This document shows positions 9,111 through 17,732 of a stretch of 64,000 nt of DNA, piece after piece. The stretch spans positions 35,153 through 99,152 of the forward strand of contig NZ_JACBYI010000022.1 of NCBI RefSeq assembly GCF_019352175.1, read 5' to 3'. The position numbers were made by a program, and so were the translations under genes. Position 1 is the stretch's first letter. Each line of letters opens with the position of its first letter. The notes below the pieces were generated by a model. The model did no database searches and was not told the DNA's origin. It saw nothing but the letters and a program-made list of their open reading frames with translations. The stretch comes from Paenibacillus sp. S150. Lineage in GTDB: Bacteria; Bacillota; Bacilli; Paenibacillales; Paenibacillaceae.

Positions 9111-9932
9111 GTGCTGTATTCCGATTCATACATAACATTTAATTACGAAGAGGCAGGCAAAGGAAGACCGATGCTGATCCTTCACGGCAACGGTCCGGAC
9201 CATCAGATGATGATGGGCTGTATGGAGCCGTTATTCTCCGAGCAAGATGCGTACAGAAGAATTTATGTGGATTTGCCGGGAATGGGAAAGTCTCCTGCCG
9301 CAGAATGGATACGTTCCTCGGACGGTATGCTTCAGGCAGTTAAGATGATGATTGGGGCATTGATACCGGACGGGCATTTTATACTTGTGGGACAATCCTA
9401 TGGAGGATATCTAGCGAGGGGGTTAGTAAGGGAATATGCCGATAGTATTGATGGGTTGCTGCTGCTCTGCCCCTGCATCATTGCTGACTCCTCCAAGAGG
9501 GAGCTGCCGGCGCATGAAGTGATGCTTCGTGATGCTGGATTGTTGGAAGAGCTGAGTGCAGCGGAGAGGGAAGAATTCACCTCGATTGCGGTAGTACAGA
9601 GCAGAGAGACGTGGGAGCGGTTCAGCCGTGAGATACTCAGCGGCCTGCAACTGGCCGATGAAGCCTTTATGCATAGGATCAGGGCGGCTGGCGGTTATCC
9701 CTTTAGCTTTGAGGCGGCTGCGGTGCCTCCTTTTGACAAGCCGGCTCTGATTATAACGGGAAGACAAGATTCAATGACTGGCTTCAAAGATGCATGGAAG
9801 CTGCTGGATATGTATCCGCACGCGACTTTTGCGGTTCTGGATCGTGCCGGTCACAATTTGCATCTGGAGCAGGAGGAGCTGTTTAAGGTGCTGACAAGAG
9901 AGTGGCTTGCAAGAGTGAATAGTGTATCCTAA
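9111..9932 (+). CDS. Alpha/beta-fold hydrolase
   Basis: A 273-residue single-domain alpha/beta hydrolase. The catalytic triad is visible: Ser96 in the nucleophile elbow GQSYGGY, Asp220 in ITGRQDS and His248 in RAGHNL; the HGNG loop at 25-28 would form the oxyanion hole. The substrate is not identifiable; esterase, lactonase or peptidase are all possible. Translation starts at GTG 9111 after GGGAGTGAGG. The start lies in a short direct duplication: TGTATTCCGATTCAT occurs at 9074-9088 and again at 9115-9129, so the first codons appear to be copied from the 5' leader. The left gap holds repeats only. Confidence 0.85.
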   Translation: MLYSDSYITFNYEEAGKGRPMLILHGNGPDHQMMMGCMEPLFSEQDAYRRIYVDLPGMGKSPAAEWIRSSDGMLQAVKMMIGALIPDGHFILVGQSYGGYLARGLVREYADSIDGLLLLCPCIIADSSKRELPAHEVMLRDAGLLEELSAAEREEFTSIAVVQSRETWERFSREILSGLQLADEAFMHRIRAAGGYPFSFEAAAVPPFDKPALIITGRQDSMTGFKDAWKLLDMYPHATFAVLDRAGHNLHLEQEELFKVLTREWLARVNSVS

Positions 9933-9936
9933 ATGT

Positions 9937-10194
9937 TGGCACAATGCTGCTCCTGTTCACCGGGTGAAACGAATACGAGCATTCCGCCGATGATGTTGTC
10001 ATCTGCCAGCAGCTTGTAAGCTTGTATAGTAACCTTATTCCATCATTTTGCTCTCCGGGAACTGGAGCCGTATCCCGGCGGCCCGTCTTCCGCTTTGTTC
10101 TGAAACCGCTGTGCGTCTTCATCAAATGTTCTTTTATGAGCTTCCGCCAGCTTGCTGGCGTCCTGGGGACGGGTTAATAGAAAGGACAGCGTAG
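9937..10194 (-). pseudogene. Remnant of a GNAT N-acetyltransferase
   Basis: Reading the minus strand, one frame gives LLTRPQDASKLAEAHKRTFD followed by EDAQRFQNKAEDGPPGYG, which has the look of the first helix and loop of a GNAT. A second frame then gives AYKLLADDNIIGGMLVFVSP, the central strands. The join is out of frame, a stop follows at ...CANI, and the acetyl-CoA-binding half is missing. The fragment abuts the stop codon of the hydrolase. No start is recoverable. The family call is from motif memory, so it is moderate. Confidence 0.55.
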
Positions 10195-10322
10195 GCGTAT
10201 ACTCCCTTGGTATTTTATGTAATGCAGCATCAGACGCAGCCATAGTTTCTGCTGCGCCTGATTTCACCCGGTTATCATTGAATATATCCTTATATTTCCT
10301 GATTTCCGGCTCCCTGTAGAGT

Positions 10323-11225
10323 CTATTCCTTGCTTGTGCCATCGCCGATTTTCCGGCCGATCCATTCTTCATAGGATTTGACCACAGCGGACAGATCTTC
10401 ATCTCCGCAGCCATGGTTGAATCCGGCCTGGAACATGCTTTTGGCTACGCCAAGCATTGGTGAAGGCACACCTGTGGAGTCGCTGAGAGAGGAAGCCAGC
10501 TTGAGATCCTTCAGCATCAGCGCCAGGGAAAACTGGTTGCTGAAGTCATTGTCAATGATCTTCTGGCCCTTCAGCTCGGCTTGCTTGCTGCCGGCCGACC
10601 CGTTCTTCACGAGTTCCAGAAACTTGTCTGCAGGGACGCCCGATTTGACGGCAATGGAGAAGCCTTCGGCGAGCGCGACATTATGAATGCCGACCATGGC
10701 GTTATGGGCCAGCTTCGCGACGGCACCGCTGCCGTTGTCTCCCATGTGCAGCAGCAGTCTGCCCATGGAGTCAAAAATATCGCGGTGCTCTTCAATGACG
10801 CCGGCGTTGCCGCCGACCATGAACACCAGTGTCCCGTCAATGGCGGCCGGTTTACTGCCCGTTACCGGGGCATCGAGGAACCTGCCGCCCCGTTCCTCCA
10901 CTGCTGCGGCGATTTCGCGCGCCAGACCGGGAGAAATCGTACTCGAATCAACAACGGTTATCCCCGGCTCCAGAACATTCAGAATCCCATCCGGGCCGTA
11001 GAATACGTCGCGGATAGAATCATCATTGCTGATCATGGTAATAATAACATCCTTGCCCTGGGCGGCATTTTGTGGAGTTGCGGCGACCTGGGCGCCTTCT
11101 GCCCTCAGAGGCTCGCTTTTGGCTGCTGTGCGGTTGTAGACGGTAACCCCAAAACCGCTGCGCAGCAGGTTGGAAGCCATAGGTGCTCCCATCGTTCCGA
11201 GTCCGATAAAGCCGATCTGTTTCAT
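10323..11225 (-). CDS. NAD(P)-dependent beta-hydroxyacid dehydrogenase (HIBADH/GLYR family)
   Basis: A 300-residue oxidoreductase. The Rossmann motif GFIGLGTMGAPMA is at 5-17 and the NADP-preferring residues NRT at 31-33. The substrate loop DAPVTGSKPAA is at 118-128, and catalytic Lys171 with Asn175 lies in GSGAVAKLAHNAM. The GSKPAA variant of the substrate loop is closer to the glyoxylate/succinic-semialdehyde reductase branch than to classical 3-hydroxyisobutyrate dehydrogenase, so I would not name the substrate. It is transcribed alone, divergently from pgi. The ribosome site GGTGGAAATGG sits just before ATG 11225. Confidence 0.9.
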   Translation of the reverse strand: MKQIGFIGLGTMGAPMASNLLRSGFGVTVYNRTAAKSEPLRAEGAQVAATPQNAAQGKDVIITMISNDDSIRDVFYGPDGILNVLEPGITVVDSSTISPGLAREIAAAVEERGGRFLDAPVTGSKPAAIDGTLVFMVGGNAGVIEEHRDIFDSMGRLLLHMGDNGSGAVAKLAHNAMVGIHNVALAEGFSIAVKSGVPADKFLELVKNGSAGSKQAELKGQKIIDNDFSNQFSLALMLKDLKLASSLSDSTGVPSPMLGVAKSMFQAGFNHGCGDEDLSAVVKSYEEWIGRKIGDGTSKE

Positions 11226-11473
11226 TCCATTTCCACCTTCGCTCTTTGAGATTGCATGCCTTCATTCATTCTATCACGGCACCCGGGGTTGTTCCACAAA
11301 TCCATGCTTTGCTATGCACGGGAAACGCTTCCACTAAAATTCCGAAAACCTGGTTCAAAAGCCCGGGGTGTGCCTTAAGACCTTGCCAGTCAAGGCAAAT
11401 TAAAGTATCCTATTATAAAGTTGTAACAAACGGTGTCAAATCTAAAGAGATAAACAGGAGGTTACCATTACCG

Positions 11474-12829
11474 ATGTCCAAGAAGATTAATTTTGACTAC
11501 ACCAAGGCGCTCTCCTTCTTCAGCCAGCATGAGATTGACTACTTTGCCGCTCCGGTGAAGCTGGCCCATGAGCAGCTTCATAACAAGAGCGGAGCAGGTT
11601 CAGACTATCTGGGCTGGATCGATCTGCCAACAGCGTATGACAAGGAAGAGTTCGCCCGTATCCAGCAGGCGGCCAAGAAGATTCAAAGCGATTCCGATGT
11701 GCTGATCGTTATCGGTATCGGTGGTTCCTATCTTGGCGCGCGTGCAGCGATTGAGGCCTTGTCGCATTCCTTCTATAACAACCTGTCCAAAGACAAACGC
11801 AAAACACCGGAAGTTTATTTCGCAGGGAACAATATCAGCTCGACATATATCACACATTTGCTCGATCTTGTAGAGGGCAAGGACTTCTCCGTGAACGTAA
11901 TCTCCAAATCCGGCACGACCACTGAGCCGGCTATCGCCTTCCGCATTTTCCGCGCAGCGCTGGAGAAGAAATACGGCAAGGAAGAGGCTCGCAAACGCAT
12001 CTACGCTACCACCGACAAGGAGAAAGGCGCACTCAAGAAGCTTGCGAATGAAGAAGGCTATGAGTCGTTCATTATTCCTGACGATGTAGGCGGACGTTAT
12101 TCCGTCCTTACACCGGTTGGCCTGCTGCCGATCGCCGTAGCGGGAATCAACATTGAAGAAATGATGCAAGGGGCCGCAGCTGCAGCCGATGAGTTCAACA
12201 ACCCTGATGTGGCTGCCAACCAGAGCTATCAATATGCCGCAGTCCGCAATGCATTGTACCGCAAGGGCAAAACAACGGAAATCCTCGTCAACTACGAGCC
12301 TTCCCTGCACTTTGTATCCGAATGGTGGAAGCAATTGTACGGCGAAAGCGAGGGCAAGGATTTCAAAGGCATTTATCCATCCTCCGTTGATTTCTCCACA
12401 GACCTGCACTCGATGGGCCAGTTCATCCAAGAGGGCAACCGCAACATTTTTGAAACGGTGATCCAGGTTGAACAGGTTCAGCATCATGTATCTATTGAGA
12501 ATGATCCGGACGATCTGGACGGTCTGAACTTCCTGACCGGCAAGACGATGGATTTTGTCAACAAAAAAGCGTTCCAGGGCACGATGCTGGCACACACAGA
12601 CGGACAGGTGCCGAACCTGATCGTGACCATCCCGGACCAGACGCCTTATACCTTCGGGTACCTGGTGTACTTCTTTGAAAAAGCCTGCGGAATCAGCGGA
12701 TATCTGCTGGGCGTTAACCCGTTCGACCAACCGGGCGTAGAAGCATACAAGAAGAACATGTTCGCGCTGCTTGGCAAACCGGGCTACGAGAAAGAAAAGG
12801 CTGAGCTCGAAGCCAGACTTACCGAATAG
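11474..12829 (+). CDS. pgi: Glucose-6-phosphate isomerase
   Basis: A 451-residue enzyme interconverting glucose 6-phosphate and fructose 6-phosphate in glycolysis and gluconeogenesis. Hallmarks are IGIGGSYLGARA near 80-90, the phosphate loop SKSGTTTEPA, DDVGGRYSVLTPVGLLP, and the C-terminal GYLVYFFEKACGISGYLLGVNPFDQPGVEAYK. The frame is open upstream to 11246, but the start at ATG 11474 follows ACAGGAGG and gives the normal bacillary length. The gene stands alone. Confidence 0.96.
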   Translation: MSKKINFDYTKALSFFSQHEIDYFAAPVKLAHEQLHNKSGAGSDYLGWIDLPTAYDKEEFARIQQAAKKIQSDSDVLIVIGIGGSYLGARAAIEALSHSFYNNLSKDKRKTPEVYFAGNNISSTYITHLLDLVEGKDFSVNVISKSGTTTEPAIAFRIFRAALEKKYGKEEARKRIYATTDKEKGALKKLANEEGYESFIIPDDVGGRYSVLTPVGLLPIAVAGINIEEMMQGAAAAADEFNNPDVAANQSYQYAAVRNALYRKGKTTEILVNYEPSLHFVSEWWKQLYGESEGKDFKGIYPSSVDFSTDLHSMGQFIQEGNRNIFETVIQVEQVQHHVSIENDPDDLDGLNFLTGKTMDFVNKKAFQGTMLAHTDGQVPNLIVTIPDQTPYTFGYLVYFFEKACGISGYLLGVNPFDQPGVEAYKKNMFALLGKPGYEKEKAELEARLTE

Positions 12830-12874
12830 CTTTGCCGAACACCGCAGATTATTCATACAATTAGCAGCCACCAG

Positions 12875-12913
12875 GGAGCAGCCCATAGGTAATTCAATAC
12901 CATGGCCTGCTCC
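12875..12913 (+). terminator. Hairpin after pgi (weak terminator)
   Basis: GGAGCAG at 12875 pairs with CTGCTCC ending at 12913, extended inward by CATAGGTA/TACCATGG with a six-base loop. It lacks a good T-run (TAATATAT follows), so termination is uncertain. Confidence 0.5.
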
Positions 12914-12955
12914 TAATATATATCAAATTATTATATGGATGTAAGGAATGGAACA

Positions 12956-13591
12956 ATGATGCTGGAACAATACCGGACGGTTCGCTCTCCCGGTTCCCGG
13001 GAAGTCGTAATCCGTAAATCACGCTTTATCGGCCATGTTATGCCGGTGGAGAACGAAGAAGAAGCGGTGCAATTTATTGAGAGCATCAAGAAGCAGCATT
13101 GGAATGCCACGCATAACTGCTCTGCTTATATGATCGGTGAGCGGGACGAGATCCAGAGACAGTCGGATGACGGGGAACCGAGTGGAACGGCCGGTAAACC
13201 GATCTTGGAGGTAATCCGCAGCCAAAATGTTAAAAATGTCGCAATTGTTGTCACCCGTTATTTCGGAGGCATTATGCTGGGCGCAGGCGGACTGATCCGG
13301 GCGTATACGGATGGGGCTGTACTGGCACTCGAAGCTGGAGAAGTAATCACCCGTGTGCTTAGGCGAGAGGTATTTGTGGAAATCGACTACACCTGGCTGG
13401 GCAAGGTTGAGAATGAGCTGAGGGGAAGAGGCATACAGACCGGTGAAACTTTGTTTACGGATAAAGTTACGCTGCTGTGTCTGCCGCGCAATGATGAAGG
13501 CGATGCATTTATGGCATGGATAACAGATCTTACCCAGGGGCAAGCACTGGTTACAGAAGGGCGGCGGCTTTACTACAGCGAAGGGGAATAA
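12956..13591 (+). CDS. yigZ: YigZ/IMPACT family protein
   Basis: About 211 residues. The family core is present: IRKSRFIGHVMPV, HWNATHNCSAYMIG, the signature SDDGEPSGTAGKPILEVI, and NVAIVVTRYFGGIMLGAGGLIRAY. These motifs define the UPF0029 N-terminal domain shared with the eukaryotic translation regulator IMPACT; residues ~140-205 form the small C-terminal domain. Bacterial members are uncharacterised in detail, and a link to translation or ribosome stress is only inferred. ATG 12956 (or 12959) follows AAGGA at a proper distance; an ATG at 12935 has no ribosome site. The next gene starts four bases after the stop, so the two form an operon. Confidence 0.9.
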   Translation: MMLEQYRTVRSPGSREVVIRKSRFIGHVMPVENEEEAVQFIESIKKQHWNATHNCSAYMIGERDEIQRQSDDGEPSGTAGKPILEVIRSQNVKNVAIVVTRYFGGIMLGAGGLIRAYTDGAVLALEAGEVITRVLRREVFVEIDYTWLGKVENELRGRGIQTGETLFTDKVTLLCLPRNDEGDAFMAWITDLTQGQALVTEGRRLYYSEGE

Positions 13592-13594
13592 GAT

Positions 13595-14176
13595 ATGGCA
13601 AGAAGAGCAGTCGAACAGGAGTTGTCGAGGGAAAGAATATTGGAAGCGGCCAGGCATCTGTTCATCACCAAAGGTTACCGGGCGATATCGATGCGCAGCA
13701 TCGGCCAGCATCTGGGGTACAGCCATGGTTCGCTCTATTATCATTTCAAGGAAAAGGCGGAGTTGTTCTACGCCATCGTCGTCGAAGATTTCAATCATGT
13801 AGCCACATTGCTGAATCAGGTAATGCATACTCCGCTTGAACCGGGGATGACCCGTGTGGAGCAGCTGATTATGGAATTTATCCGTTTTGGTATAGATCAC
13901 CCCTATCAGTACGAGATCATGTTCATGATCCGGGACGAAGAGCTTCTTGCTTATTGCCGCGCGGAACAGGGACGATGTTTTGAGTTATTTGCAAGTATTG
14001 TCCGCTGCCACATGAAGGAAGAGGGTTATGTGTCGGAGGATTGGCAGAGTATACCGCTAACCTTGTTCTTGTCCGCACACGGATTTATCTCTTATTATAT
14101 CCAGGATAAGGTTTCGTTCGAGGATGTCAGGCAGGCCGCATTAACGCATGTCAAGGTATTAAGCCGCAGTTTGTAG
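13595..14176 (+). CDS. TetR/AcrR family transcriptional regulator
   Basis: A 193-residue regulator. The N-terminal helix-turn-helix (residues ~12-58) has the TetR pattern RILEAARHLFITKGYRAISM...IGQHLGYSHGSLYYHFKEKAELF. The remainder is an all-helical ligand-binding domain of the WHG type (FIRFGIDHPYQYEIMFMI). It is translationally coupled to yigZ, with a four-base gap. No target gene is adjacent apart from yigZ, so autoregulation of this pair is the simplest guess. Confidence 0.9.
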   Translation: MARRAVEQELSRERILEAARHLFITKGYRAISMRSIGQHLGYSHGSLYYHFKEKAELFYAIVVEDFNHVATLLNQVMHTPLEPGMTRVEQLIMEFIRFGIDHPYQYEIMFMIRDEELLAYCRAEQGRCFELFASIVRCHMKEEGYVSEDWQSIPLTLFLSAHGFISYYIQDKVSFEDVRQAALTHVKVLSRSL

Positions 14177-14229
14177 CTACTGTGTTTTTTTTAACGCTTC
14201 TCGGTTTAGCGCGTTGCATTGGTATAACT

Positions 14230-14307
14230 TTGATTGGTGAAAGTGTGAAAGAAACTATAATATGTATAGAAGGCGGCTCTGCAGGAAATTGCGGAGCCGC
14301 CATTTTT
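14230..14307 (+). terminator. Terminator after the tetR gene, with a promoter-like sequence just upstream
   Basis: GGCGGCTC and GAGCCGCC form an 8-bp GC-rich stem at 14272-14301, followed by ATTTTTG. Within 15 bases upstream, TTGGTG (14234) and a perfect TATAAT (14256-14261) are 16 bases apart, which would give an RNA of only ~40 nt ending at this hairpin. Confidence 0.7.
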
Positions 14308-14367
14308 GAGCATCTGTAAGGAGATTTGCCGGCAGCGGCTTCCAACCCGCAACGTGGGGTGCCTTGT

Positions 14368-14769
14368 TCACCCTTCCATTATTTTCATGCAGCATTGCCG
14401 GCGTCTCGGACCGTCGAACTCGCAGAAATAAATTCCCTGCCAGCGTCCAAGCAGCAGCTCGCCTTCATGAATAATAATGCTTTGTGAGGGACCGGCGGTT
14501 ATGGACTTCAGATGAGAGGCCGTATTGCCTTCCGCATGGCGGTATTTGGGATGCTCCCAAGGGTAGACCTCGTCAAGTCTCATCAGCACATCATGCTTGA
14601 CATCCGGGTCGGCATTTTCATTGATAGCTATTCCTGCTGTGGTATGCGGGCAATATACAACGATGATTCCATTCTGTACACCGCTTTTTTTGACATAGGA
14701 AATGACTTCGCGGGTGATGTCCCGCAGCTCATCCCGCTTGCTGGTACTGATCTCCATGGTATGAAGCAT
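14368..14769 (-). CDS. yjbQ: YjbQ/UPF0047 family protein
   Basis: 133 residues, the usual length. Family motifs: VVYCPHTTAGIAINENADPDVKHD, which carries the conserved His/Asn/Asp cluster, HAEGNTASHLKSI, and GRWQGIYFCEFDGPRRR. Some family members have been reported to have weak thiamine phosphate synthase activity; the physiological role is unsettled. ATG 14769 follows GGGGAGAG and matches the family N-terminus; the open frame continues upstream to 14844. It is divergent from the sulfate importer. Confidence 0.92.
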   Translation of the reverse strand: MLHTMEISTSKRDELRDITREVISYVKKSGVQNGIIVVYCPHTTAGIAINENADPDVKHDVLMRLDEVYPWEHPKYRHAEGNTASHLKSITAGPSQSIIIHEGELLLGRWQGIYFCEFDGPRRRQCCMKIMEG

Positions 14770-14851
14770 AATGCTCTCCCCTCTCTGTACAATAAATATA
14801 CTATAGTTTACCCCAAAACGAACGAAAGTAATTGACGGGGGCAAGCGGCAT

Positions 14852-14880
14852 TTGGTAAAGTAGTGATAACTTTAAACCAA
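14852..14880 (+). promoter_or_regulatory. Dyad upstream of the sulfate importer, candidate operator
   Basis: TTGGT-A-AAGT, seven bases, ACTT-TAA-ACCAA forms an interrupted inverted repeat, followed by AT-rich GTATATTAATAGGAATAATTAT. It lies between yjbQ and cysT, where the importer promoter should be. The regulator is unknown; a CymR- or CysL-like factor is a guess. Confidence 0.45.
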
Positions 14881-14955
14881 GTATATTAATAGGAATAATT
14901 ATGGCTGGGAAAGCGAGTATACCGACCGGAAAGCCGGAGGTGGGGGGACTTATTT

Positions 14956-15771
14956 TTGAATATGCTGCTTAGACACAAGGGGTGGACCTGGGGGTTCCGC
15001 ACGACAATCCTGCTTTATTTTGTTGTACTTATTGTTCTGCCGATACTCGGGGTCTATTACAACTCATTTTCGCTTGGCTTCGGCAGTTTTGCCGAGAGCA
15101 TCAGTGACCCGATTGCCTGGAAGTCGGTTTTGCTGACACTGAAGCTCGCTGTTGTTGCTGCAATCATTAATGTTCTGCTCGGCACGATGATTGCCTGGGT
15201 GCTGATCCGCTACCGGTTTCCCGGAAAGGCGCTGCTGAACAGTCTGGTTGACCTTCCCTTTGCGCTGCCGGCAGCGGTTGGAGGGCTGATGATCCTGCTG
15301 CTGCTTGGTCCGGGCAGCCTGATCGGAGGATTCGCAGAAGCGCTGGGATTCGAAATTGTGTTTCATCAGCCGGCGATTGTGATCGCCATGGTCTTTGTAA
15401 CCTTTCCGTTCGTGATCCGGGCAGTGCAGCCGCTGCTGGAGGAGCTTGATTCTTCAGAAGAAGAGGCGGCCTATACGATGGGCGCCAAGAGCAGCCGGGT
15501 ATTCCTGCAGGTGATACTGCCCTCCATGGCCCCGGGGATGATCGGCGGAGGCATGCTGGCATTTTCGCGGGCGCTGGCTGAATTTGGGGCGGTCGTGCTG
15601 GTGGCGGGCAACATTCCGGGGCGTACGCTGGTGTCCTCCGTGTTTATTTTCGGTGAAGTGGAGAGCGACAATCCGGTTGGGGCAGCAGCGGTTTCCATTA
15701 TTTTGTTGACTTTGTCCTTTGTGATTCTCTGGCTGATCAACCTGCTGCAGATGCGGGGGAGAGGAGCATGA
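14956..15771 (+). CDS. cysT: Sulfate ABC transporter permease CysT
   Basis: 271 residues with six hydrophobic segments, the first from about residue 14. The cytoplasmic EAA loop that docks on the ATPase is visible near EEEAAYTMGAKSSRVFLQVILPSMAPGMIGG. It is one half of the membrane channel for sulfate/thiosulfate uptake. TTG 14956 is the start best spaced from the long G-rich ribosome site (GGAGGTGGGGGG, 14936-14947); ATG 14962 is the alternative. Its stop overlaps the start of cysW, so the pair is translationally coupled. The order cysT-cysW-cysA-sbp differs from the enteric order, where the binding protein comes first. Confidence 0.93.
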   Translation: MNMLLRHKGWTWGFRTTILLYFVVLIVLPILGVYYNSFSLGFGSFAESISDPIAWKSVLLTLKLAVVAAIINVLLGTMIAWVLIRYRFPGKALLNSLVDLPFALPAAVGGLMILLLLGPGSLIGGFAEALGFEIVFHQPAIVIAMVFVTFPFVIRAVQPLLEELDSSEEEAAYTMGAKSSRVFLQVILPSMAPGMIGGGMLAFSRALAEFGAVVLVAGNIPGRTLVSSVFIFGEVESDNPVGAAAVSIILLTLSFVILWLINLLQMRGRGA

Positions 15772-16565
15772 GGAAGCTGTGGATTGGACTCACTTATCTT
15801 GTTTTCTTCCTGCTGATTGCTGCGCCGCTCGGGAAAATGACGGCCGGCGCTTTCAGTGAAGGGCCCGGCGGCTTCCAGGATGCGCTAACCCGCCCTGAAG
15901 CGCTGCATGCGCTGATGATGACGGGGTTCGTTGTAGTAGTAGTCACGCTGCTTAATACGGTATTCGGCATTATGATGGCTCTGTATCTGGTGCGGGCGGA
16001 CTGGCTGGGCAGACGGGTAAAAGGGCTGATGAACAGCATCGTCGATCTCCCTTATGCCGTATCGCCGGTTATCGGCGGACTGATGATTGTGCTGCTGCTC
16101 GGTCCGGACAGTGCGCTGGGTGCTGTATTCGAACAGATCGGGCTGAAGATTGTATATGCTTTTCCGGGAATGGTCATTGCCACCCTCTTTGTGACCTTCC
16201 CCCTGATGGTGCGCGAGGTCATGCCGGTGCTTCAGGAGATCGGCTCGCAGCAGGAGGAGGCGGCTTCGACGCTCGGAGCGTACGGCTGGACCACCTTCTG
16301 GAAGGTGACATGGCCCTCCATCCGCTGGGCTGTCATCTATGGTGTGATCCTGACGGTTGCCCGCTCGTTGGGAGAATTCGGGGCGGTGCTTGTCGTTTCA
16401 GGCAATATCATGAACAAAACCCAGACCGCGACCACGCTGGTCTACCAAGACGTCGAGAATTTCAATGTAACGGCTGCGGGCGGCATAGCGCTGGTACTGG
16501 CCGCATTTTCCGCAGGACTGCTGCTGCTTATGGAATGGACCAAGAGAAGAAAGGAAGTGCATTAA
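15768..16565 (+). CDS. cysW: Sulfate ABC transporter permease CysW
   Basis: 265 residues and six membrane segments; the second half of the channel. The EAA loop is EEAASTLGAYGWTTFWKVTWP, and the stretch SLGEFGAVLVVSGNI is typical of CysW. The ATGA overlap with cysT shows coupling, and cysA begins two bases after its stop. Confidence 0.94.
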   Translation: MRKLWIGLTYLVFFLLIAAPLGKMTAGAFSEGPGGFQDALTRPEALHALMMTGFVVVVVTLLNTVFGIMMALYLVRADWLGRRVKGLMNSIVDLPYAVSPVIGGLMIVLLLGPDSALGAVFEQIGLKIVYAFPGMVIATLFVTFPLMVREVMPVLQEIGSQQEEAASTLGAYGWTTFWKVTWPSIRWAVIYGVILTVARSLGEFGAVLVVSGNIMNKTQTATTLVYQDVENFNVTAAGGIALVLAAFSAGLLLLMEWTKRRKEVH

Positions 16566-16566
16566 T

Positions 16567-17628
16567 ATGCATGTGGAAGTCCGGGGACTTGATAAGCATT
16601 TTGGAGATTTTCATGCGGTGAAGGATGTCAATTTCGGAATTACCAAAGGCCATCTTATTGGGCTGCTTGGTCCTAGCGGCGGCGGCAAAACCTCGATCCT
16701 GCGCATGCTTGCGGGACTGGAGACGCCGGACAGCGGCGAAATTATTTTTCATGGCACAAAGGTAAATAATCTTCCGCCACAGGAACGCGAGATCGGCTTT
16801 GTGTTCCAAAACTATGCGCTGTTCAAGCACATGACTGTGTATGAGAATATCGCCTTCGGCCTGAAGGTGAAAAAAGCGAACAAAAGCGCAATTCAGAACC
16901 GTGTGGCCGAGCTGGTGGAGCTGACGGGACTGAAGGGCTTTGAAAAACGTTATCCGCATCAGCTCTCGGGCGGTCAGCGCCAGCGGGTCGCTTTTGCCCG
17001 GGCGCTGGCGCCGGAGCCGCAGCTGCTGCTGCTGGATGAACCGTTCGCGGCGATTGACGCCAAAATCCGGCAGGAGCTGCGAGCATGGCTGCGCGAGCTG
17101 ATTGAGCGCGTTGGCATCACCTCCATTTTCGTGACCCATGACCAGGCTGAAGCGATTGAAGTGGCGGATGAGATTATGATTATTAATCAGGGACGCCTGG
17201 AGCAGAAGGGTACGCCATGGGATATTTATAAGGAGCCGAAGACACCGTTTGTGGCAACCTTTGTCGGTCAGTCGACGCTGATCGAGAATGCCTCGGAGCT
17301 CAAGGGCTTCGATAACACAGACGGCAACAAGGCCAAGGCCCTTATTCGTCCGGAATATATCGAGGTGGGCAATATCAATGAATTCAAAATGGCATCGGCC
17401 ACCGAGCTGGGCATTGTGAAGCACCTGCATTTCCGCGGCAGCGAATGGCTGGTTGAGGTGGAAGTGAACGGTCACAAGCTGGTGACCTACCGCTCCCTGG
17501 AGAAGGAGACGCTTGCGCCGGGCCAGGAAATCGCCGTGCTTGTCCACCGGGCCTACCTGTTCAATGATGAGCGGAGCTGGATTCAAGAGAACGGGCTGAA
17601 GGAAGATCCAATGCCTGTGTTTATTTAA
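16567..17628 (+). CDS. cysA: Sulfate ABC transporter ATP-binding protein CysA
   Basis: 353 residues. The nucleotide-binding domain has Walker A GPSGGGKT at 35-42, the Q-loop FVFQNYALF, signature LSGGQRQR at 133-140, Walker B LLLLDEP at 153-159 and the switch His191. Residues ~240-350 form the C-terminal regulatory TOBE-like domain. The ATPase drives sulfate/thiosulfate import through CysT/CysW. It follows cysW by two bases. Confidence 0.95.
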   Translation: MHVEVRGLDKHFGDFHAVKDVNFGITKGHLIGLLGPSGGGKTSILRMLAGLETPDSGEIIFHGTKVNNLPPQEREIGFVFQNYALFKHMTVYENIAFGLKVKKANKSAIQNRVAELVELTGLKGFEKRYPHQLSGGQRQRVAFARALAPEPQLLLLDEPFAAIDAKIRQELRAWLRELIERVGITSIFVTHDQAEAIEVADEIMIINQGRLEQKGTPWDIYKEPKTPFVATFVGQSTLIENASELKGFDNTDGNKAKALIRPEYIEVGNINEFKMASATELGIVKHLHFRGSEWLVEVEVNGHKLVTYRSLEKETLAPGQEIAVLVHRAYLFNDERSWIQENGLKEDPMPVFI

Positions 17629-17732
17629 TATATAGAAGTGTTTCTAGGCTTTCGGGGTCCCGGCAAAGTGCCTGAGTAAGCTTCGAAGCCAAATCCCCAC
17701 GGGGGTATCCTGTCAAAGGAAGTGTCACCGGT

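Noticed and set aside
11600..12886. 428-codon minus-strand frame over pgi
   Set aside because: Antisense shadow of pgi with no recognisable protein pattern.
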